This document shows, piece after piece, positions 1-5,462 of a stretch of DNA of 40,358 bases. Numbering within the stretch: position 1 is the first letter of the stretch; each line of letters begins with the position of its first letter. The notes under the pieces were generated by a model that made no database searches, had not been told where the DNA came from, and was given only the letters and a program-made list of their open reading frames with translations. This stretch comes from Sphaerochaeta sp. S2 (GTDB taxonomy: Bacteria > Spirochaetota > Spirochaetia > Sphaerochaetales > Sphaerochaetaceae), in assembly GCF_016406725.1 (NCBI RefSeq), contig NZ_JAEKNT010000304.1, positions 1-40,358 on the forward strand, given 5' to 3'. Both the position numbers and the translations under genes were made by a program.

Positions 1-353
1 AGTTAGGACTTACCATGCAAGTACCTACATCTGCTGTTTTCCTTACAGATGGCTCTCCTAGAAAGATTAATCTTGAAGATGGAAGAATTATTGTATTCAA
101 GCGCACCACTGCTAAAAATTTATCCTTTCATAATCCAACACTGCAATTGCTTGTTGCAAGTATAAAAGAAATTGGTAACGGTAATATTACTCCCGAACAC
201 AGAGAAATTATTCAAGGTATCCTTTCAACATTACATGAAGAAGAATTGAAGCAAGATCTAATCCTTGCACCTTATTGGGTCAGAGAGCTAATTCTACATG
301 AAATGAATACAATACATGAATCTCAAAGACCTAACAAAACAAGAACGAATTGA
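1..353 (+). CDS. AbiEi-like antitoxin (DUF6088 family), C-terminal part; 5' end outside window
   Basis: The reading frame is open to the left window edge: the codons before the first ATG (position 15) give LGLT, and LGLTMQVPTSAVFLTDG resembles the middle of DUF6088/AbiEi-type antitoxins (…LGL..QVP…V.LTDG). The ATG at 15 is therefore probably internal and the true start lies outside. AbiEi proteins are DNA-binding antitoxins of type IV abortive-infection systems; the winged-helix N-terminus is not visible here. The visible part ends normally at 353. It overlaps the next gene by 38 bp, the usual arrangement of an antitoxin-toxin pair. The family call comes from recalled motifs; confidence is moderate. 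Confidence 0.7.
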   Translation, partial: LGLTMQVPTSAVFLTDGSPRKINLEDGRIIVFKRTTAKNLSFHNPTLQLLVASIKEIGNGNITPEHREIIQGILSTLHEEELKQDLILAPYWVRELILHEMNTIHESQRPNKTRTN

Positions 354-618
354 TATCCAATCTTTTATCTCCGAAACTTTCCCAGACATGCCTTTTTCCA
401 CAAGACCCTTCACAGTAAAGATTGTTCCCGCCGAACGAACCTTTCTTGAAAAGGCCTTCCTTCTCCATGAAGAATTCCATAAGCCAACTAGTGAAATGCG
501 TACAAATCGGAGGAGTCGCCATTTATATGACCTTGAAAAAATGATGGATACCCCAATAGCTCACAAGGCGATTCAAGATAGAAACCTTTATAATCTCAAA
601 TTCCCGTCTCAGTTATAA
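316..618 (+). pseudogene. AbiEii/AbiGii-type nucleotidyltransferase toxin, internally deleted remnant
   Basis: The 100-residue product starts with MNLKDLTKQERIDI, like the N-terminus of AbiEii-type toxins. After about 14 residues it jumps to the C-terminal half: ISETFPD.PF, then ERTFLEKAFLLHEEFHKP, then SRHLYDLEKMMDT. Full-length relatives are around 300 residues. The missing block is the nucleotidyltransferase core (GGTSLSK-type motif and catalytic aspartates), so the toxin should be inactive. The deletion appears to be in frame. The end is also abnormal: family similarity stops near NLYN (about base 593) and a stop follows at 618, next to the IS110 element. The start overlaps the antitoxin gene. 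Confidence 0.7.
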
Positions 619-621
619 CTA
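597..621 (+). repeat. Left copy of an imperfect ~25-bp direct repeat flanking the IS110 element
   Basis: Caaattcccg (597-606) and ttataacta (613-621) recur in the same order and orientation at 2228-2251, separated by 6 and 5 bases respectively. The left copy lies exactly where similarity to AbiEii ends. Its origin (old target duplication, part of the element end, or unrelated repeat) is unknown. Confidence 0.6.
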
Positions 622-631
622 GACAATATGA

Positions 632-731
632 AGTGACCTCCCAGTTTGCAAATCGTGGATTCACCTTGCATACTGGGAATAAGAAAACAACTTAAACCGT
701 ATGCGGCTACCGCATGCAAATGGAGGTCACT
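632..731 (+). promoter_or_regulatory. Structured 5' leader of the IS110 transposase that sequesters the SD site
   Basis: Bases 632-641 (agtgacctcc) are perfectly complementary to 722-731 (ggaggtcact), which contains the Shine-Dalgarno site and ends one base before the ATG. Inside this closing stem are a 12-bp hairpin with one mismatch (640-651 with 666-677) and a compact hairpin at 699-717 (tgcgg-cta-ccgca core). The whole forms a three-way-junction-like fold. It should hide the ribosome binding site, especially in read-through transcripts. A role as the element's guide RNA is also possible but less favoured, because it is short. Confidence 0.65.
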
Positions 732-1847
732 ATGAATACTGTAATCAACATTGGTATCGATGTCCACAAGGACAGCTACTCGCTGAGTGCTTTTACTTTC
801 AACAATCGCCAGTGCTTCGGTCAGACACGAATTGCTAGTAAGAGTTCACTGGTTATCAAGTACGTCAATCGTATGAAACAGGAACATCAGGATGCTCAGG
901 TTGTCTGCGGTTATGAGGCGGGGCCCACCGGGTACGGCTTGTACCGGGATCTGGAGAAAGCTGGTATTCCCTGTGCTATCATGGCACCAACCACCATGCC
1001 TAAAGCATCTGGGAGCAAGGTGAAAAATGATCGTCTTGATGCACAGGACATAGCGAAACATCTTGCCTTTGGAACCTACAGCTCGGTGCATGTCCCTACT
1101 GCCCAGGATGAATCAGTGAAGAATTTCACTCGGCTACGAAATACCCGAAAGACAGCTCTGAAGAAAGCAAAGCAGAATCTCCTGTCATTCCTTCTCCGCT
1201 GCGACAGATCCTTCAATGAAGGAAAGACTCACTGGACCAAAATTCACTTCACCTGGCTCAAACAGCAGAAATTCGACAACTGGGTAGATCAGGAAACCTT
1301 CAACGAGTATCTTCAGGAAGTACATGATCAGATGGAGAAAGTAGCTCGGTATGATCAGCGAATCGAAGAACTCGCAAGCATGGATTGCTATCGCGAGAAT
1401 GTGAGGAAGCTGTGCTGCTTCAGAGGTATTGAGACCCACACCGCCCTTTCTCTTATCTCAGAGATCGGGGACTTTTCCCGTTTCCTAAATGCAAGGCAGT
1501 TCTCCGCCTTCCTCGGGCTTGTTCCCAGTGAGGAGAGCAGCGGGCAGAAAGAGCGGCGTGGAGCAATCACAAAAGCAGGGAATACACGCTTGCGACTGCT
1601 ACTCATAGAAGGGGCAAAGTCGACACTCCGGAGTAATATCTACGGCAAGAAGTCAAAACGGCTCCTTGCCCGACATAAAGGAAATCCCCCTGACGTCATT
1701 GCCTATGCTGACCGTGCCAACCGGAGATTACACAAGTCCTACGACAGACTGACGGCAAGAGGTGTTCACCACAACAAAGCCACTGTTGCTGTAGCTCGTG
1801 AGATGGCCTGTTTCGTGTGGGGTATGATGAATGACAGAATGGACTGA
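732..1847 (+). CDS. IS110-family transposase (DEDD)
   Basis: The 371-residue product has the two IS110 domains. An N-terminal RuvC-like DEDD domain shows D10 (GIDVHK), E62 (GYEAGPTG), D100 and D103 (NDRLDAQD). A C-terminal Transposase_20 domain shows RGIETHTALSLISEIGDF near 231-248 and the serine motif ESSGQK…GAITKAGN near 268-284. In this family the enzyme works with an element-encoded guide RNA to recombine target and donor DNA. The start is placed at 732 because GGAGGT (722-727) sits five bases before it; the earlier in-frame ATG at 714 lacks such a site. The reading frame is intact with all key residues, so the element may be active. Confidence 0.93.
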   Translation: MNTVINIGIDVHKDSYSLSAFTFNNRQCFGQTRIASKSSLVIKYVNRMKQEHQDAQVVCGYEAGPTGYGLYRDLEKAGIPCAIMAPTTMPKASGSKVKNDRLDAQDIAKHLAFGTYSSVHVPTAQDESVKNFTRLRNTRKTALKKAKQNLLSFLLRCDRSFNEGKTHWTKIHFTWLKQQKFDNWVDQETFNEYLQEVHDQMEKVARYDQRIEELASMDCYRENVRKLCCFRGIETHTALSLISEIGDFSRFLNARQFSAFLGLVPSEESSGQKERRGAITKAGNTRLRLLLIEGAKSTLRSNIYGKKSKRLLARHKGNPPDVIAYADRANRRLHKSYDRLTARGVHHNKATVAVAREMACFVWGMMNDRMD

Positions 1848-1883
1848 GAAACACCTGTTCAAGTAATTGGGATAACCGTATGA

Positions 1884-2075
1884 AAGGGATTGATAGACAG
1901 GATCATCGGGCAACGATCCTGCTATCTTCGAAAATCCTATGTTGACACCCCTTAGGTGGTGATTCACGTTACTAGACAGAAAGAGCTGTAGGCGGACCAT
2001 TGGCCTGTGGTAGCCAATCCACGTATATCAGAATGGTCAGATGCCGAACACTGATATCCTGTCTATCAATCCCTT
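1884..2075 (+). ncRNA. Candidate IS110-associated structured RNA (possible bridge/seek RNA)
   Basis: A perfect 20-bp inverted repeat (1884-1903 with 2056-2075) encloses about 150 bases. These contain further stems: cacc-ggtg around 1946-1961, attggc/gccaat (1999-2004 with 2013-2018) and atatcag/ctgatat (2025-2031 with 2051-2057). The segment starts 36 bases after the transposase stop, on the same strand. Bridge/seek RNAs of IS1111-type IS110 elements lie at this position and have a comparable size and multi-loop shape. No coding frame explains the structure. Assignment as a guide RNA is inference; the repeat itself is certain. An alternative is a separate MITE-like element with 20-bp terminal repeats. 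Confidence 0.5.
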
Positions 2076-2227
2076 CTCTCTTCGATGATGGAGTTAGAAA
2101 ACGAAGAAAGTATTGCGAAATATTGCTTGACAAAGGTCACATCATATCAGGATTTGAATAATTCTTTTAAATAGTTGCAGATAATGGCAGAAAGTACGTG
2201 ATAAAAGCATCAATCATAGATATAACC

Positions 2228-2251
2228 CAAATTCCCGCTAAATTATAACTA
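2228..2251 (+). repeat. Right copy of the imperfect direct repeat flanking the IS110 element
   Basis: Caaattcccg (2228-2237) and ttataacta (2243-2251) match the left copy at 597-621. Together the copies bracket about 1.6 kb that contains the whole IS110 transposase and its noncoding segments. Confidence 0.6.
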
Positions 2252-2300
2252 TAATACCAATAATTCTTTGGCGTATTAGAAGATATATCATTCCAAGACA

Positions 2301-2329
2301 TTGACTTTTGCTCAAAACATAGCTACAAT
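2301..2329 (+). promoter_or_regulatory. Predicted sigma-70-type promoter pointing into the IS1595-like element
   Basis: TTGACT (2301-2306), a 17-base spacer and TACAAT (2324-2329) each match five of six consensus positions. No gene follows except the 19-codon frame and then the IS1595-like element at 2405. The promoter may be an orphan of a disrupted gene and could transcribe into the transposase from outside. Confidence 0.55.
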
Positions 2330-2404
2330 AAAAGCTATGAAAAAAGCAGGGAACACTATACTAAGACCGAGTTTTGGACAGGAGATTAAAAAATAAATCC
2401 GTAT

Positions 2405-2420
2405 TTGCACAGTGTTGATA
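2405..2420 (+). repeat. Left terminal inverted repeat of the IS1595-like element
   Basis: The 16 bases ttgcacagtgttgata are the exact reverse complement of 3572-3587. Confidence 0.85.
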
Positions 2421-2500
2421 AATCCCCATTGAAACAGAGGAAAGCAAAGACATATACTGTGGCTGTAATTTGTGAAGACAGTTGGCTGGATAGTTGCGAT

Positions 2501-2546
2501 GTGGTAGTCCCTATCTGGCCTCTGTCTTCTCACAAAGGACTACCAC
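2501..2546 (+). promoter_or_regulatory. Hairpin that can sequester the IS1595 transposase ribosome binding site
   Basis: Gtggtagtcc (2501-2510) is perfectly complementary to ggactaccac (2537-2546), which overlaps the end of the Shine-Dalgarno site and abuts the ATG at 2547. The loop is 26 bases. Translation from transcripts entering the element should be low. Confidence 0.65.
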
Positions 2547-3539
2547 ATGAAGAAAATCAGATCGAAATCCAGGAGGAAGACCCCCTGGTCCGACATGCCT
2601 GAAGCCACAGCACTTCAAGCATTTATCGATGAGAGCAATCAGGACAATTATCACAGGAAGCATCCCGTCATCTCTGATACCGGCGAGGTTGGGCTACTTA
2701 ACTCGCTGGAGGTACAGGAATGCAGGCACTGCAGAAGCCCCGCCATCCAGAGATTTGGCTTTACCCCCAACGGGGTTCGCAGGTTCAGGTGCAAGGATTG
2801 CGTGCGGACTTTCAATGCCTTGGCCAACACAATCTTCGATTCCCATAAGCTACCGCTTACTGAATGGCTTGACTTCTTGCTCTCCATATTTGGGTACGGT
2901 AGCTTCAGCCTGACATCAAAGAGCAACCGAAATGCCTATACAACTACAAGATACTGGATGGAAAAGGTCTTCCTGGTATTGAGGGAATACCAAGGTACCC
3001 TGGTACTGTCAGGTGAGGTTGAGCTTGATGAGACCTTCTACAAGGTTCGGAATTCCGACATAAAGAGAAGGGACGATGGCAAAGAGTACCGGGGTTTGTC
3101 CCGCAACCAGATCTGTATCGGCATTGCCTGCGACCAAAGCAGCGACATCTGCTTTGTGGAAGGAGAGGGAAAACCAACCAAGCAGGGAACACTGGACACA
3201 TTTGCATCTCACATCAAGCCGGAATCTACCATGAGGCATGACATGGAACAAGCACACGGGCCTTTGGTAGAAGCTCTTAGGCTCAGGAGCATCGTGTATG
3301 ATTCGAGACAGATCAAGCAGTTGCCTGATTCCGAGAATCCGCTGAACAGGATCAACCAATACTGCAGGATGCTGAAACTCTTTCTTGCCTCCCACTCAGG
3401 ATTCATCAGGTATGACCTACAGGACTATCTGAACTTATTCTGCTTTGTCATGAACCACCCCAAGGACAAACACGAGAAGGTCGAAAAGTTCATGGGCATG
3501 GCAGTGGACTGCCGTGTTTTGCATAGATACAGGGGGTAA
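2547..3539 (+). CDS. IS1595-family (ISXO2-like) transposase
   Basis: The 330-residue protein has an N-terminal zinc ribbon (C59-x2-C62 … C82-x2-C85). It is followed by an ISXO2-like DDE/DDN nuclease domain with the first acidic site in GEVELDETF (D161/E162), RHDMEQAH (D232) and the family's C-terminal signature NRINQYCRMLKLFL…SHSGF…DLQDYLNLFCFVMN (about 267-303). It would cut and paste the 16-bp-ended element. The start at 2547 has AAAGGA (2534-2539) in front. The frame is intact and of normal length. A 10-bp inverted repeat just upstream can mask its ribosome binding site. Confidence 0.9.
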   Translation: MKKIRSKSRRKTPWSDMPEATALQAFIDESNQDNYHRKHPVISDTGEVGLLNSLEVQECRHCRSPAIQRFGFTPNGVRRFRCKDCVRTFNALANTIFDSHKLPLTEWLDFLLSIFGYGSFSLTSKSNRNAYTTTRYWMEKVFLVLREYQGTLVLSGEVELDETFYKVRNSDIKRRDDGKEYRGLSRNQICIGIACDQSSDICFVEGEGKPTKQGTLDTFASHIKPESTMRHDMEQAHGPLVEALRLRSIVYDSRQIKQLPDSENPLNRINQYCRMLKLFLASHSGFIRYDLQDYLNLFCFVMNHPKDKHEKVEKFMGMAVDCRVLHRYRG

Positions 3540-3571
3540 AACCTCAATTCATGCAGTATATTGCGGATTCC

Positions 3572-3587
3572 TATCAACACTGTGCAA
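3572..3587 (-). repeat. Right terminal inverted repeat of the IS1595-like element
   Basis: Tatcaacactgtgcaa is the exact reverse complement of 2405-2420. It lies 32 bases after the transposase stop. Confidence 0.85.
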
Positions 3588-3819
3588 GTAACGTTTTATT
3601 ATTTTTACTTCTTTCTTTCAACTTATGCGGAAAAAGAGTAAGACAAAGAATACGAGGAACCTTTATTCTTCAATCTATCTTTTATTTGTTTTTATTATAA
3701 GTAATTAATCGCCCTAATTATATTCTTCATTTCTGCACTATCATCAACTACTCATCTGCATAACCTTGACTATCCTCAGAAAAGGACGTATGAATATATG
3801 CGAATACATTAGAGGTATT

Positions 3820-4686
3820 ATGTTAGAATTCTATACGCCGTCCCTCGCGGACAAACACCTGTTTCCTGATCACAGCAAGCACCTTGCCTATGAATATTAC
3901 TACTCGTATGTTGCACTCTGGGCAGATGCAATTGGCATCACCATCTGCAAGACAGATACTGCCTTGTATATGCATCTTGAAGAGGACGATTGTTTCCTGC
4001 TTCCTATCACCGACGACCTTCCTTCTGCAATGCAGGAACTTGAAGAGCACTGCAGGGAAACCGGACAGCGCTTTCTCCTGGAATGTGTACCCAACGAAGA
4101 AGCTGAACAGCTGAAAGCGATGGGTTACCAGACTGAGCATGTCAGGAACCTCGATGACTATCTTTACGAGAGTGAGAAGCTCATCAAGCTCTCCGGCAAG
4201 AAGTTGCAGAGCAAGCGCAATCATATCAACCAATTCGAGAAGCATTACACCTATTCAGTACGTCCCTTGAACACCAAGGAACTGCGTGATGAGTGTTACA
4301 AGATGGCTTCCACCACCTGGCTTGACGGCAAGGATTGCACAACCAAGGAGATCAGGGATGAACTGGGAGCACTCAAACGAGCTCTCGATGGTTGGGATGA
4401 ACTCAATTTCAAAGGGATACTTGTCTGTGTAGACCACAACCTCACCGCATTTACCATCGGGGAGATCATTGATGAGGAAATGGCCATCGTACACTTTGAG
4501 AAGGCCGATACTTCCTACAAGGGAATTTACTCAGTCATCAACCAGCTCTTCGTCAGTGAATATCTCTCGGATGTTCATTATGTGAACAGGCAAGAGGATG
4601 CCGGTATTGCTGGACTCAGGAAGGCAAAACTCTCCTACAAACCCGACCTTATGGTCGAAAAGTACCGGGTGACAAAAAAGCCATGA
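3820..4686 (+). CDS. DUF2156 (phosphatidylglycerol lysyltransferase C-terminal-like) protein
   Basis: The 288-residue protein matches the DUF2156 family, which has a double GNAT-like fold and is related to the C-terminal domain of MprF-type aminoacyl-lipid synthases. Typical stretches are MLEFYTPSLADKHLFPDH at the N-terminus, then SGKKLQSKRNHINQFEK, then a C-terminal KGIYSVINQLFVSEYL…YVNRQEDAGIAGLRKAKLSYKP. The substrate is unknown; no membrane segments are present. The start at 3820 is chosen over in-frame ATGs at 3790 and earlier because it gives the family's usual N-terminus and has AGAGG four bases upstream. It overlaps the next gene by 4 bp (ATGA), so the two are likely translated together. 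Confidence 0.8.
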   Translation: MLEFYTPSLADKHLFPDHSKHLAYEYYYSYVALWADAIGITICKTDTALYMHLEEDDCFLLPITDDLPSAMQELEEHCRETGQRFLLECVPNEEAEQLKAMGYQTEHVRNLDDYLYESEKLIKLSGKKLQSKRNHINQFEKHYTYSVRPLNTKELRDECYKMASTTWLDGKDCTTKEIRDELGALKRALDGWDELNFKGILVCVDHNLTAFTIGEIIDEEMAIVHFEKADTSYKGIYSVINQLFVSEYLSDVHYVNRQEDAGIAGLRKAKLSYKPDLMVEKYRVTKKP

Positions 4687-5462
4687 TCATAGAACGTGCA
4701 AAACCCAGTGACTACCAGGAACTCAAGAAACTCTGGCTCATCGTATTCGACGAAGAGCCAACCTTCCTGGAGCACTTCTTTGCAACGCGAATCTCCTATC
4801 AGGACATCTTTGTCGTTCGAAAGGACGACAAGCTGGTCAGTGCACTGCATGCACTCCCCCTGTATTATCACAAACAGGGGGAGGAACATCCAACAAGCTA
4901 CATCGTTGGAGCTGCGACCTACAAGGAATACCGAAGGCGGGGAATCATGGGAAAGCTCCTGGAAGCAACCAGGGAAGCCTATGACCACCCCATCACACTC
5001 TTCCCTGCTGTCAGGCCTTTCTATGAGGCAAATGGCTATTTCACCACCTCCAGTGTGCTCTCCTTCTCCCTCGAAGCAGAAATCAGGGAGAGAGAGAATC
5101 TTGCCGTCCAGCATACCTACCAGAATCTGGATGCAATCTACCGAGAAGCTACCAGTGAAGAGGGTGCCCTCCTACGTGATGAAGAGGCATGGTCCTTCCT
5201 CACCGACGGCTATGAAGTACTCTCTGTGGAGGGCGGCTACGCCTTTATCAGCGAGGGTAAGGCTGTAGAGACCATGGTCCTGAGCAGTGATGCTGCTTCC
5301 ATCATGCTCTCCCTTCTTAAGGAAAGAGGAATCACTGAGGTACACACACTCGCCTCTTCCCCACTTGCCAACTTAATTGGGAGAGAAAAAGGAGTGCCCA
5401 TCCCGATGGGGATGAGCACCTCAAAAGAACTACAAGGTGTGTATATAGCCGAGCAGTATTAA
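4683..5462 (+). CDS. GNAT-family N-acetyltransferase (Eis-like N-terminal domain)
   Basis: The 259-residue protein opens with a GNAT domain: MIIERAKPSDYQELKKLWLIVF, a central V.ALHALPL strand and the acetyl-CoA loop AATYKEYRRRGIMGKLLEA (about 78-96). The C-terminal ~120 residues are less typical and resemble the extended tail of Eis-type enzymes. The substrate cannot be inferred. The start ATG overlaps the stop of the DUF2156 gene (ATGA), so the pair forms a translationally coupled operon. Its stop codon overlaps the stop of the convergent gene that follows, leaving no room for a terminator. Confidence 0.8.
   Translation: MIIERAKPSDYQELKKLWLIVFDEEPTFLEHFFATRISYQDIFVVRKDDKLVSALHALPLYYHKQGEEHPTSYIVGAATYKEYRRRGIMGKLLEATREAYDHPITLFPAVRPFYEANGYFTTSSVLSFSLEAEIRERENLAVQHTYQNLDAIYREATSEEGALLRDEEAWSFLTDGYEVLSVEGGYAFISEGKAVETMVLSSDAASIMLSLLKERGITEVHTLASSPLANLIGREKGVPIPMGMSTSKELQGVYIAEQY

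Larger units (their letters stand above)
618..2075 (+). mobile_element. IS110-family insertion sequence (ends uncertain)
   Basis: The element is defined by its transposase (732-1847), a folded 100-base leader upstream (632-731) and a structured noncoding segment downstream (1884-2075). IS110 elements normally lack terminal inverted repeats and target duplications, so the exact ends cannot be read from one copy. The left limit is set by the end of the AbiEii remnant, and the right limit by the end of the 20-bp inverted repeat. The right end could extend to about 2227, where a near-copy of the left flank begins. A long noncoding stretch after the transposase resembles the IS1111-type layout. 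Confidence 0.6.
2076..2404. other. AT-rich noncoding stretch between the two insertion sequences
   Basis: No convincing gene is present. By hand count, G+C is about 28-30% between 2161 and 2280, well below the host genes. The stretch holds the right copy of the 25-bp repeat, a good promoter at 2301-2329, a small hairpin (catagct/agctatg, about 2318-2339) and a 19-codon open frame (2337-2396) without a ribosome binding site. It is probably the remains of a sequence interrupted by the IS1595-like insertion. Confidence 0.6.
2405..3587 (+). mobile_element. Complete IS1595-like (ISXO2-like) insertion sequence
   Basis: The two ends are a perfect 16-bp inverted repeat: ttgcacagtgttgata at 2405-2420 and its complement at 3572-3587, with imperfect similarity continuing inward (aatcc/gaatcc). 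The enclosed single gene encodes a zinc-ribbon DDE-type transposase. IS1595 elements usually duplicate 8 bp of target; the flanking octamers (2397-2404 and 3588-3595) do not match, so either the ends are slightly misplaced or the flanks have rearranged. Confidence 0.8.

Noticed and set aside
714-731. Earlier ATG (714) as the IS110 transposase start
   Set aside because: It would translate through the ribosome binding site GGAGGT; the ATG at 732 has correct spacing and gives the family N-terminus.
1884-2100. Integron attC site in the structured segment after the IS110 transposase
   Set aside because: The GTTRRRY/RYYYAAC core sites are not present in the required arrangement, and the 20-bp perfect stem is unlike the mismatched attC stem.
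2337-2396. 19-codon open frame after the promoter at 2301-2329
   Set aside because: Too short, with no ribosome binding site; kept only as part of the interrupted region.
2397-3595. 8-bp target duplication around the IS1595-like element
   Set aside because: The octamers outside the inverted repeats (2397-2404 and 3588-3595) do not match.
3625-3708. 27-codon open frame with basic start and hydrophobic end after the IS1595-like element
   Set aside because: No ribosome binding site, no family, and AT-rich composition makes such frames common by chance.
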